Of a DNA stretch of 64,000 nucleotides, positions 54,701-64,000 are shown one piece after another. The notes below the pieces were generated by a model. The model did not search any database. It had not been told where the DNA came from and worked only from the letters and a program-made list of their open reading frames with translations. This DNA comes from Micropterus salmoides (lineage: Eukaryota > Chordata > Actinopteri > Centrarchiformes > Centrarchidae). The stretch is taken from positions 10,655,969 to 10,719,968 of the forward strand of contig NW_024043372.1 in assembly GCF_014851395.1 (NCBI RefSeq), given 5' to 3'. The position numbers and the translations under genes are program-made. Each line of letters opens with the position of its first letter. Positions within the stretch are counted from its first letter, which is position 1.

Positions 54701-57700
54701 GCCTTAGGGAGGAATCCAGGCAAGAGTTGACAGCGACCTGGAGGAGACCTCAGAGGTGGAGGAGGAACGGGGATGTCCAGAAATAGGTTCTGAGAGTGAG
54801 AGCAGCATGTACGGCCCAACCAAAAAGAAGAAGAAGAAACCGAAGGAGAAGAAAGAAAAGAAGCCCAGGAAGAAGAAGAGAGATGAGGAAGATGACGATG
54901 ATGACGACGATGACGGAAACATGAAAGTAAGTCTGAGTCAAGGTCCATGAGGCTGTCACAGATCACACCCTGTATTCTACTGGTTTTTGTATTTTAAGTG
55001 AAGTGAAGTCACATTAAATTTATCATATTATGATAATCTAATAATAATAAGTTGGATTTGAAGTGCTTTTCACATACCCCAGGGACATTTGACAGAAGCA
55101 CAGCAAGCAGAAAATTAATAATAAGCCTGGCTAAAAAGAGAAATCTTATGTGTAGATGAACAGAGATGAACACAGCAGTACAGATTGAGACAGGATGGGT
55201 GTTTAGAGGCGGCAAATGATGATTCACTAATGATCAAATTCATGATTCATGAATTAATTCATTTTTAATTCAAATGATAATAATATTGAACCTTTTCTCA
55301 CCCACTGTCCAGCTTGTGGTATGCTAGCACTACTATATATTGAACATTTATTGAGTAATAGTACTATGAAAAGTTACAATAGATAAGATTTATATTATAT
55401 AATTATATATATTATCTTTTCATTGTGGTCATATTCTAAATTTCTTTGTGTCTTGTATGGTTAAAATTACATCTGCTTCTTCTCCCTCATTGATATATCC
55501 AGAATCTATGAAAATGCAAACATTAATTTTGAAAAAAATTATCTGCTAAACAGAAGATGTCTCTTACTCCAATTAAACATTCATTTTCAGTATATGTGTA
55601 CTGGAGGCTTGAATAGTGGACCATGATTGGCTAGTTAAACTAGTTTCTATGTCACATCCACATGGTTAACAGAGATCTATGGTGAGCATTCAGTAGCTGA
55701 ATGTGGAAACAGCCTTCTAGTGTTAAGCTCTGCACATACAGTACATCATTCTGCACACTGAAGCTCAAACATCATAGTCAAGGGACAAGAAGAAAAACTG
55801 TTTTTTGACTGAAAGAGGACTTGGAAAATATGATGACTCACTACCTTCTAAGTAATCTTGCAGTCCAACAATGTAATAAATCCTTGAAAACTTCAAGAAA
55901 GTCATTTCGAAGACCTAAAATTCAAGAATAGTATATTTGTATTATTATTTAAAATAAGGAATATGATTTATTTTTATACATTAATTTCTTTTTATTTATT
56001 CAACCTTATTTTACATATCAATTGTGATCTTTCCCATCTGTATTTCCCAGGAACCCAAGTCATCCAGCCAGTTGATGCAAGAGTGGGGTCTCGAAGACGT
56101 CCAATATGGCTTCACAGAGGATGATTATAAAACCATCACTAACTATAAGGCTTTCAGCCAGTTTCTCAGGCAAGCACCTAATTTTGTATCTGGATTATCT
56201 TCCTATGTTAACTGCTCTGTTCTGTTTCTGTGTCTGTGGGTTGTCAGAGACCCTCGCTGGCACATCCAACAAAAACTCCACAGTGAGACCGGAGCATGGT
56301 GTGACGAGTCAACACTGCTCTTTTTGTTTGAGCTAGAAAGCTTGGCTGTTGGTATAAAGAGTCTGTCTCACCTGGGGCTGTCTGGCTCGGCTAAACCTCT
56401 GCTCCGACAAAGTGGAGCATGAGCCCCTGCAGTGCCCCCTGTGAGTAGTCAGCTGCTTACTGGATGCCTGTGACAGCCGGGAGGCTCTGGGACTCAGTGC
56501 TCTGACCCACTATCTTTCACAGGCCAGCGTGCCAAACCTCAAGCTGTTGCCTGACAAATCACAAACATGACATACACACAGCAAAGCAGGGAGAACAAAA
56601 CTTAAGGGGCACTGGGGTGTCAGCAAAGCAAGACCCAATTGCTTCCAGTGCTGAGGGGAACTAGAAATTACGTCAACAGGAATGAAGTGTGACATAATAA
56701 AGCTGCCGTTGCTGTCTCCTCTCCCCCTGGTTTTACTCAGGCCTCTCATTGCCAAGAAGAACCCGAAGATTCCCATGTCAAAGATGATGACAGTGCTAGG
56801 GGCCAAGTGGCGGGAGTTCAGTGCCAACAACCCGTTCAAAGGCGCATCTGCCACCGCTGTGGCCGCCGCTGTGGCTGCCGCAGTGGAAACGGTTACCGTA
56901 GCACAGCCAACGGCTGTCAGCGGCAGCCAGCCGTGCTCTCAGCTGGGGCCAATCAAAAAAGCCAAAACCAAAGAGGGAAAGGGTAAGGCCTAGTGAATCG
57001 TGACAGAACACATATTTTTAGAAATTATAGCGAGAATACAACTCGTTTAACGCGTCTGATGTCACCATTTGTTTTTCTTAGGACCTGGAGTTAGAAAGAG
57101 AAGCAAGACTGTGAAGGAGGTGAAGAAGAAACCCAAGCCGAAGAAGACCAAATCAAAGTCAGGCCAAAGTGGGAAGAAGAAGAAAGCATCCTCGGTATGT
57201 CTTTTTCCAGGACCATTTTCTTCATCCTCATTCATCCTCTGAGTTTCTCCGCTACTCTGTGTTTTCAGTGGCATCAAAGTGACCAGACTGTTTACTGCGC
57301 TTACTTTGAAAGATGGTTTATTTGAATTCTTTGTGTAGCTCTTCAGTTTGTGTGTGTGTGTGCTTTTCCAGAGTGAGGAGGACTTCCTGGAGGAGTCAGA
57401 CTTTGATGACATCAGCATCCACAGTGCCTCTGTGCTTTCTGATACCTCGGGGGCCGCCACCAAGAAAAAGGCCCGACGTGGGCGGAAAAAAAGGAAAAGT
57501 ATGTTTACTGTCTACACTCACCATGCTCTGTGGAGTGTTTTTTTCCCTCCAAAATCCCGCAGAAATCCCACAGAAGCAGACTGTTTGATTATGGGTAACG
57601 AGGAAATTAAAATGTATTTTTTTAAGCTTTATTTGTTTTGGGAATCTTTTCTGGAGGCAGATGCTCTTTCTCAGCAGCTATTGCCCTCACAATCATGGAG

Positions 57701-60700
57701 TTTCATTCACAGTTAGAGCCCGCTCACTGTAATGTGTAAACTGTTTATACTGCTGTTAACAGCTGCATTCAAGTTAATGCCTGTATGTGGGAATTGCCCA
57801 TGTTCACCTCTTCCTGCATCCTCTCCAGAGGAAGACGGTGATGGTTATGAGACAGACCACCAGGACTACTGTGAGGTTTGCCAGCAGGGTGGTGAGATCA
57901 TCTTGTGTGACACCTGTCCCAGAGCGTACCACCTGGTCTGCCTGGATCCTGAACTGGAGAAGGCCCCCGAGGGCAAATGGAGCTGTCCACACTGCGTGAG
58001 TAGATTAGTTTCATATATAAATACATTTGTAAAGTGTTATATTTTTATGTTTGCTAACAGCCCGGTAAAGGAGGACAAGAAACTCAAAATTAGAGAGGGA
58101 AGAAGTCAAATTAGTAACATGTATTAATGGGATAAGAATGCATACAGATGGAGACGAGCTCAGAGTATCCTGGGAAGTCTCCCGGCAGTCTATGGCTATA
58201 GCTGCATAACTAAAGAGATGACTCAGTGCTCACCTGAGACAGCCCTAACTATAAGCTTTATCAAAGTCTTAAGCCTACTCTTGTGGAGATAGTGTCTGCC
58301 TCCTGAACCCAAAATGTGACCTGATTACACAGAAGTGGAGCTTTATAGCTTACTGGTAAAAGGAAAATACACAAGAAAGCTTCGATCATGCAGCCTTTTG
58401 GTCTCCCTTCCCAAGTATGTCAATGTGGTTGTCTCCATAAAAAGACAAACACCATGAAAATATTCTGAAATAATTTATAAATATCTATCTATTAATGAGT
58501 ACTCGTAGTAATCATTTATTTTAGCAGCATTTAATCCCCTGCTACAACCTTCACTAAGTTCGTGCCACCTGTGTCCCTCAGGAGAAAGAGGGTATCCAGT
58601 GGGAGGCCAAAGATGAGGAGGAGGAAGAGGAGGAGGCCCCAGGAGAGGAAGAGGATGACCACATGGAGTTTTGCAGAGTGTGTAAAGATGGAGGAGAGCT
58701 GCTGTGTTGTGACACCTGTCCATCTTCATACCACATCCACTGCCTCAACCCACCTCTCCCCGAGATACCCAATGGGGAGTGGTTATGTCCACGCTGCATG
58801 GTGAGCTCACATTTCAGTCCAAATACTATTTAATGTTTTTTTTATGTAAAATAATGTGCTATTAATCTGCTTTAATATTTCATTTTAAAGCTAAATACAG
58901 TACATTAACAGGCACTGATTAACAAGATGTATTGTTAATCTGGAATTGTTTGGTATCTCTCTAACATTTTAGTCAAGTTACATATGTGAATTAGCTCCTG
59001 ATTGTGACATGTGAGATGGAAAATCCACTTAAGGATGATATTGTAACAAGAGAGACAATCATTACAGTACACTAAGTATTTTTGAGATTTGAAATGGCAA
59101 CATAAGTAGGTAGTTATACTCTTTGTTTCAGGTTGTGCTTTGATGTTCTGTCCGTCTGCTATTTACATGTCTTGTTTGTTCTTTTTATGTATAACATCAA
59201 ACTGCATAGGGACTGCAGATGAAAATTAGACTTTTCAAATTTACATCATATGGATGTCAATGACTGTGTGTTATCTTTGATAAATAAATGTATATATGTA
59301 GTATAATAAATAAAATATATTTGGGAGCTGGTTTCTGATTTAACAGAAGGATCAACTTAAATTATTTGATTGTTAGAGTTAAGTTTTAGAACTCATATCA
59401 AAGTCATCTAAAGCTAGCAGTTTGTGCTATCCTATCAGCCAGTTAATGTTTTAATTACTCTGCATAATAACCTGAACTAGGATTCTGAGGGTGGTTGTTT
59501 AGGCAGGTGGAGGCTTAACTAACTAGCCTTATAGACTGTCATGTGGTGACCCCAATAAAATACATTTTCTTGCTCTGAAACTGCTCTTATTTTCACCAAG
59601 ATTGTTTGTGCATTGTTGCTTTGACACAAGCTCTAGATAACTGCATGTATCACAGCACCTTTCCTTTTTTTTCTTAGTGCCCTCCCCTCAAAGGTAAGGT
59701 CCAAAAGATTCTGCACTGGACATGGGGAGAACCCCCTTTGCCAGCTGAACTGCCTGCAGGGCCTGATGGCAAACCCAATGATCCACTGACCAAGCCTCCA
59801 CTCAAGGGCCACCCAGAGAGGGAGTTCTTCGTAAAGTGGGCTGGCCTTTCCTACTGGCACTGCTCCTGGGTCAGCGAGCTGCAGGTGAGATACCAGAAGT
59901 AGGTCCAATCTCAAATGAACTTTTCTGCTGTCTTTGGCTACAGGAACTATGTGTCCTCTTTGCTAAAAGAACCAACCAACACAACAAACCAAGAGAGTTT
60001 TAACTGGACCATCTTTCATAGTTTAGTATAAATATGATGATGTGTGTTCCTTCATTCAGTCAGTCTTTCAGAAATATATGTATATAAATGCACATTGTTT
60101 CACAAACCAAACCATTCAAACTACATTTGCAAGTCAGAGCAGTCAAACCTATATTTAGAAAAAAGAGACAGCTTTCTTAATTTATTTTGTACCTGTCTAC
60201 CCTTAATTAAATGCATTCTGTAACTTGAAGTAGTTAATCAAATTAGTCTCAATACCATAGGTAGATTATATTTTGTCAGTCTTGTAAGAAAGGCGCTTTC
60301 CCAGAGGTGGTGCTGAATGAAACTAAGCAGAATTGATTGTTTTGCTCCGTCTGTGTTTGTGCAGTTGGAGCTGTATCACACGGTCATGTATCGGAACTAC
60401 CAGCGTAAGAATGACATGGACGAACCTCCACCATATGACTACGGCTCTGGAGAGGAGGAGCTTAACAGTGAAAAAAGGAAGAGCAAAGACCCCCAGTATG
60501 CTGTGATGGAGGAGCGCTTCTACCGCTATGGCATTAAACCAGAGTGGATGGTTATCCACCGGATAGTCAACCACAGGTGGCTGCTCACAGTTACACAAAT
60601 TCTTGCTTTTACTTGCCATGTAATATCTATTTACACATGAAAATTTTCCTTCACAGCGCTGCATGTTTCAGAATACAGGAGATGCTGGGTATTTAAAATC

Positions 60701-63632
60701 ACAGAAAATGCGTAGAGAGGGACAGCACAGAACATGTGTCTCTCCAATACCAGTCATTTTCTTCCTGTATGTTTCCAGGCTTTCCAGGCCTGTGTTGTCA
60801 CTCATATATACAGATGTGTATTTTAGACATATTCATATTTCTATATGAGATACTGTTTGCTCTGGAATTTAATCATACATTTAAAAAGTTGCTGTCCAAA
60901 TGTAGCCCCGTCCCTTTGCAGCTACAATTGCTGGAAGACCAATAAGTGACTTTCATCAGATTTCTTTTTATATATGTAATGTCCCGTTAACCAAAAATAT
61001 GTCCTTAGAAAGAGCTTAATTATTGATCACTACAGAATCCCTCCAAAAGCCCCAAGCTACCTGTTGTTGTTGTTGTTGTTTATGTTTAATCTTCCCTGCA
61101 GTTATGATAAGGATGGCGATGTGCATTACCTGATCAAGTGGAGAGACCTACCCTATGACCAGTGTACCTGGGAGGTGGATGATTTTGACATCCCAGAATA
61201 TGACAGCCATAAACCTTGCTACTGGGACCACAGGTTTGTTAACAGCATTTATAAGTTATCAGAACTTTAGCTGTTGTTAGTAGTGTGGGGATATGGGTGA
61301 GGATGACCAGAATGAGTCCCCAGAACTCAAGGGGTTACAATTAGCGAAGGCAGCTGTTTCCCCTCTGCCCTGCCCTCTATCCGGGATGCCCCTGTTGGAG
61401 CTGTTTGGTTCATCATGCTGCAATTGTTTGCCAGGGAGCAAATACTTGGGGAGGACCAACGCCCCCTGGTGGTGAAGAAAGGAAAGAAGCTCAAAGACGA
61501 CCATCCGAAGAGGGAGGTCCCTCCTGATGCTCCCATCATAGATGTAAGTTGGGATAATTCGATGCTCTTTGGTCACAGATGTCCAATAATTTGCCTTAGT
61601 TACCTGTTTCTTTTGGGTATTGCAAGACTGCATTGTTATTGGCCGTGTTCTCCAGAAGCTCTCTATTGTAAATCTCTCATAAGTAATACTGTAGGTATAA
61701 AGCCCCTAATTATCATGATTTAGCATGATAAGGTGCTGTACCTTTTTTTTTTTATGCTGTATATATAACATACAATCCTATTGACATTGGGCTAAATGAT
61801 GCCATAATTTTGACACTAGCCAATGTAATACTTCTGTCTTCTCAAATTATCAGCCAACCATCAAGTTTGAGCACCAGCCATGGTACATTAATGCCACTGG
61901 GGGAACACTCCACCCATACCAGCTGGAAGGCCTGAATTGGTTGAGATTCTCCTGGGCACAGGGCACAGACACCATCCTGGCTGATGAGATGGGTCTCGGA
62001 AAGACTGTGCAGACAATAGTGTTTCTCTACTCGCTCTATAAGGAGGTGAGGGTGGAAGAATGTCCTTTTTTATTATGTCCATATAACATAGAATTCAGTA
62101 CCAATTCTTATGATACAAATGTTAAAGTAGAGATAGAGTAAAACATATTGGAGAATGACAAAAGTAAATGGTAAAGCCTGTAGCATATCTTCTACCTGTG
62201 ATGTGAGAGTTGATCAGTTGTGTCTTTTCTCCTCTTCTCTCTTAGGGTCACTCTAAGGGGCCGTTCTTGGTGAGTGCGCCCCTCTCCACTATCATCAATT
62301 GGGAGAGGGAATTTGAGATGTGGGCTCCAGATTTCTACGTGGTAACATACACTGGAGACAAAGACAGCCGGGCAATCATCAGGGAGAACGAGTTCACCTT
62401 CGAAGACAGTGCAGTAAAATCGGGACGCAAGGTGTTTCGCATGAAGGTACCGTCATGCTCACACAGCTATTCCATATACCTTGGTAGGAAGGATTTGGTT
62501 TTTGGTTGACATCTTACCTGACACTGACATCTGAATTTACATTTATTAAAGCAAAATTTATTATTATTAGCAGTTACCTTATTTTCAGTAGATGAACTAC
62601 TAAATCATTTCCCACATCTAAATTGGTCAACATTATATATATATTCCACCCTCTTGCAGAAAGACACTCCTATCAAGTTCCATGTGCTGCTGACATCCTA
62701 TGAGTTGATCACAATAGATCAAGCCATTCTGGGCTCCATCACGTGGGCCTGCCTGGTGGTAGACGAGGCTCACAGACTGAAGAACAACCAATCAAAGGTA
62801 AAACAGCAGCCTGTTCCAGAAGCAGTATTAATATTATTAGGGACACAAAAAACAAGAAAGGAGCAGGAACAATGACAGATATGAGTAGGAAATGTTTGTA
62901 TATGAACTCATCCACGAATTAAAAAGACTGATAGATCATTAAAGATGTTTTATAGCTAGGTGATTTTGGAGGTATGATTGGAGTTTCACATTCAGGAAGT
63001 TTTATATGCGTCATTTCATTGTTTGTGGAGGCACGTGTGTCAAATCTCGCACAATGTGTCTTGTCCAGTTTTTCCGAATTCTCAACGGGTATAAGATCTA
63101 CTACAAACTGCTGCTCACTGGGACTCCTCTTCAGAACAACCTGGAAGAGCTGTTCCACCTGCTTAACTTTCTCACCCCAGAGCGCTTCAAGTAAGTCCTT
63201 TCTCTCTTCTGTTTATCTTTATCATTCCCCTGTCTTCCTATCCTGCTCCATCCCACCAAAACCTGCTAGCTGGTGCATCAAATAGGTCCCTGAGACTGCT
63301 AGACAGACAGAACTTGTGTTGCTGGAATGTATGGTTTGAATTAAATATATATTTAAACCATAGTTAAGAAAACCAAAGAAGCAAGAAATTGTTTTTTTCT
63401 TTACTGTAGTTTAATTTCATTAATTCATTCTTCTTCATTTGACCTGTGATCTGTGCAGTAACCTGGAAGGCTTTCTTGAGGAGTTTGCTGATATCTCCAA
63501 GGAGGACCAGATCAAAAAGCTCCATGACCTGCTTGGCCCTCATATGCTCAGACGGCTGAAAGCTGATGTCTTCAAGAACATGCCTGCAAAGACAGAGTTG
63601 ATTGTCAGAGTGGAGCTGAGCCCCATGCAGAA
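42681..63632 (+). CDS. chd5: chd5, chromodomain helicase DNA-binding protein 5 (3' partial)
   Basis: Eighteen coding exons join in phase to about 970 residues, roughly half of the protein; the gene runs off the right edge. Order: acidic/Lys-rich N-terminus, a CHD N-terminal domain around residues 146-240, PHD1 (C360-C401), PHD2 (C432-C473), two chromodomains (about 484-560 and 590-650), and the first part of the SNF2 ATPase with GLGKT (741-745), DEAH (860-863) and LLLTGTPLQNN (885-895). CHD3/4/5 are the ATPases of NuRD-type nucleosome-remodelling complexes; CHD5 is mostly neural. Domains alone do not separate CHD5 from CHD3/4, but wording closest to human CHD5 and the rpl22-rnf207 neighbourhood make chd5 the best call. 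All introns are GT-AG except intron 4 (GC-AG). Intron 1 is 7.3 kb. Confidence 0.93.
45230..45278. repeat. 49-nt near-perfect hairpin in chd5 intron 1
   Basis: CATATCAAAGGGACT (45230-45244) pairs perfectly with AGTCCCTTTGATATG (45264-45278). Inside, after a 3x3 internal loop, TAAG pairs with CTTA around a 5-nt loop. Confidence 0.75.
46770..48060 (-). repeat. old teleost dispersed repeat, split by a LINE
   Basis: On the minus strand the right part (47700-48060) has AAATATCTCAACAACTACTG and repeated GGTAAATCTCTGCC/GGATGAATCC-type words. The left part (46770-47035) has ACTTTGTGTTTAGTGCTAAT and repeated TTAGCATGCTAAC. This is the same family as 19562-19910. Confidence 0.55.
47035..47690 (-). mobile_element. 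5'-truncated LINE fragment (end of the RT ORF and 3' tail)
   Basis: The minus strand encodes the last part of a LINE reverse-transcriptase ORF, seen as GEIVSILTGNITNWRDLQRA, CLRRAQRILKDSTHPA and IFPPSYKTFKLKFI, spread over two overlapping frames, so it is decayed. The 3' tail ends in CTACCTACC-type repeats (47039-47075). It resembles Rex1/L2-group elements. It interrupts the older repeat around it. Confidence 0.65.
50067..50215 (+). CDS. chd5: chd5 exon 2
   Basis: Acceptor GTCCAG, donor GTAAGA. Residues 23-72, with LTPLDSFFSDD and a Lys-rich stretch, as in CHD family N-termini. Confidence 0.88.
51851..51870. repeat. (CA)n microsatellite
   Basis: Ten uninterrupted CA units. Confidence 0.9.
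52888..52910. repeat. (CTT)n microsatellite
   Basis: About seven to eight CTT units, following a short CT run. Confidence 0.85.
53460..53790. repeat. CA-rich low-complexity tract
   Basis: Long run of ACACAAA and CACACACA words with imperfect periodicity, directly after GA-rich sequence. Confidence 0.75.
54708..54926 (+). CDS. chd5: chd5 exon 3
   Basis: Residues 73-145: acidic block, Lys-rich block, then an Asp run; acceptor CCTTAG, donor GTAAGT. Confidence 0.85.
54927..56050 (+). other. chd5 intron 3
   Basis: AT-rich intron of 1.1 kb; nothing recognised. Confidence 0.7.
56051..56169 (+). CDS. chd5: chd5 exon 4
   Basis: Residues 146-184, with QLMQEWGLEDVQYGFTEDDY and NYKAFSQFL. Ends at a GC donor (AG followed by GCAAGC). 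Confidence 0.92.
56170..56740 (+). other. chd5 intron 4, GC-AG type
   Basis: Starts GCAAGC after CTCAG and ends TTTTACTCAG. The GT sites nearby would break the reading phase into exon 5. Confidence 0.8.
56741..56982 (+). CDS. chd5: chd5 exon 5
   Basis: Residues 185-265, with AKKNPKIPMSKMMTVLGAKW, an Ala/Val-rich stretch and KAKTKEGK. Confidence 0.95.
57082..57194 (+). CDS. chd5: chd5 exon 6
   Basis: Residues 266-303, a Lys/Ser-rich linker; acceptor TTCTTAG, donor GTATGT. Confidence 0.88.
57372..57498 (+). CDS. chd5: chd5 exon 7
   Basis: Residues 304-345, with ESDFDDISIHSASVLSD and a basic end; donor GTATGT. Confidence 0.9.
57829..57995 (+). CDS. chd5: chd5 exon 8 (PHD finger 1)
   Basis: Residues 346-401. 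C4HC3 ligands are C360, C363, C372, C375, H380, C383, C398 and C401. CHD PHD fingers read the histone H3 tail. Confidence 0.96.
58582..58800 (+). CDS. chd5: chd5 exon 9 (PHD finger 2)
   Basis: Residues 402-474. A Glu run, then FCRVCKDGGELLCCDTCP and the rest of a C4HC3 finger ending at C473. Confidence 0.96.
58801..59677 (+). other. chd5 intron 9
   Basis: AT-rich GT-AG intron; no repeat or gene recognised. Confidence 0.7.
59678..59884 (+). CDS. chd5: chd5 exon 10 (chromodomain 1 start)
   Basis: Residues 475-543, with CPPLKGKVQKILHWTWGEPP and EFFVKWAGLSYWHCSWV. Confidence 0.95.
60365..60576 (+). CDS. chd5: chd5 exon 11
   Basis: Residues 544-613, with LELYHTVMYRNYQRKNDMD and RFYRYGIKPEWMVIHRI; bridges the two chromodomains. 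Confidence 0.95.
61063..61081. repeat. (TTG)n microsatellite near an acceptor
   Basis: About six TTG units ending roughly 20 nt before the exon 12 acceptor of chd5. Confidence 0.8.
61102..61233 (+). CDS. chd5: chd5 exon 12 (chromodomain 2)
   Basis: Residues 614-657, with DVHYLIKWRDLPYDQCTWE. A (TTG)n run ends about 20 nt before the acceptor. Confidence 0.95.
61435..61543 (+). CDS. chd5: chd5 exon 13
   Basis: Residues 658-694, a basic linker between chromodomains and ATPase, with KKGKKLKDD; less conserved than its neighbours. Confidence 0.88.
61854..62045 (+). CDS. chd5: chd5 exon 14 (ATPase motif I)
   Basis: Residues 695-758, with LHPYQLEGLNWLRFSWAQG and the Walker A ADEMGLGKTVQT. Confidence 0.97.
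62246..62446 (+). CDS. chd5: chd5 exon 15
   Basis: Residues 759-825, with SAPLSTIINWEREFEMWAPD and VVTYTGDKDSRA. Confidence 0.97.
62660..62797 (+). CDS. chd5: chd5 exon 16 (DEAH motif)
   Basis: Residues 826-871, with KFHVLLTSYELITIDQAILG and VVDEAHRLKNNQSK. Confidence 0.97.
63069..63190 (+). CDS. chd5: chd5 exon 17
   Basis: Residues 872-911, with KLLLTGTPLQNNLEELFHLL and NFLTPERF. Confidence 0.97.
63459..63632 (+). CDS. chd5: chd5 exon 18 (last in window)
   Basis: Residues 912-969, with LEGFLEEFADISKEDQIKKL and AKTELIVRVELSPMQK. Donor GTAAGC at 63633. The next exon, expected to begin near KYYKFIL, is not in the window. Confidence 0.97.
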
Positions 63633-64000
63633 GTAAGCACTGGATAAAAAATGAAGCAATTGGAGTTGTTGATACTGTGTATTGCGGCTGTCTGTCTCAT
63701 CTGATAAATTAGATTTTACAGTAGTAGGTTTTCCTTTGCAGTTTCTGAAGGCTTAAAGTTTAAAATGCAATGAATTTTGACACTAGTTTGTAATCTCCGC
63801 TTCACAGTTAGAATACTGCATGCGCTGCTGTGATAAATAATGGTGTAATTTTGCCATAATTATGCCAGACTTTTAATCACAAGATGAAGTTTCAAATAAT
63901 TTATTTACATCATGATGGGCTAAATGCGATATCTCAGTAACGCCTTGTTGGAATTTGACACAAACGACCACTTGGACTCAAGGATTGCGATTCCAGATTT
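63633..64000 (+). other. start of chd5 intron 18
   Basis: AT-rich intron sequence to the window edge; the next exon is not reached. Confidence 0.75.

Larger units (their letters stand above)
50216..54707 (+). other. chd5 intron 2
   Basis: 4.5 kb, with several low-complexity tracts: (CA)10 at 51851-51870, (CTT)n at 52888-52910, GA-rich DNA at 53080-53260 and CA-rich DNA at 53460-53790. No gene recognised. Confidence 0.7.

Noticed and set aside
56170..56422. Read-through frame after chd5 exon 4
   Set aside because: Reading past the GC donor loses CHD similarity at once, while exon 5 restores it in phase; this is intron.
42681..63632. chd3 or chd4 instead of chd5
   Set aside because: Domains are shared by all three, but the wording of several exons and the rpl22-rnf207 neighbourhood favour chd5; a tree would settle it.
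1..64000. CRISPR arrays, operons, phage or prokaryotic features
   Set aside because: No regularly spaced repeats and no bacterial gene organisation; split genes and fish repeats throughout.

Overview
The window is animal nuclear DNA, almost certainly from a ray-finned fish and probably a spiny-rayed teleost. Genes are split into short exons with GT-AG introns, the proteins align by eye to vertebrate families, and the spacers carry repeat types common in teleosts. I cannot name the species. No viral, prokaryotic, rRNA, functional tRNA or CRISPR feature was seen.

Layout. (1) 1-7.6 kb, + strand: agtrap (angiotensin II receptor-associated protein). Exons 2-5 and the 3'UTR are present; exon 1 lies off the left edge. 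(2) 7.6-17.2 kb: spacer with a nested inverted-repeat transposon complex (11.0-12.6 kb) and a short LINE insertion with a clear target-site duplication (15.9-16.2 kb). (3) 17.2-36.7 kb, - strand: rnf207, all 17 coding exons, 622 residues (RING, B-box, coiled coils). (4) 32.17-34.0 kb, + strand: a complete intronless zpr1 open reading frame inside, and antisense to, the first coding intron of rnf207. (5) 38.2-41.4 kb, + strand: rpl22 (ribosomal protein eL22), four exons, with a pyrimidine tract of the 5'TOP kind. (6) 42.7 kb to the right edge, + strand: chd5, the first 18 coding exons (about 970 residues), through both PHD fingers, both chromodomains and the first half of the SNF2 ATPase. The rest lies beyond the window.

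rnf207, rpl22 and chd5 have the same order and relative orientation as human chromosome 1p36.31. In human, AGTRAP lies several megabases away on 1p36, and ZPR1 is a multi-exon gene on chromosome 11. The genes are not an operon. They are independently transcribed: agtrap and rnf207 converge, rnf207 and rpl22 diverge, and rpl22 and chd5 run in tandem.

The observations most worth checking are the intronless zpr1 nested in rnf207, the inverted-repeat element carrying two face-to-face tRNA-like sequences, a 49-nt near-perfect hairpin in chd5 intron 1, a possible alternative last exon of agtrap, and a GC-AG intron in chd5. Exon boundaries were read by hand from splice signals, reading phase and recalled family sequences. 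No alignment or expression data were used.
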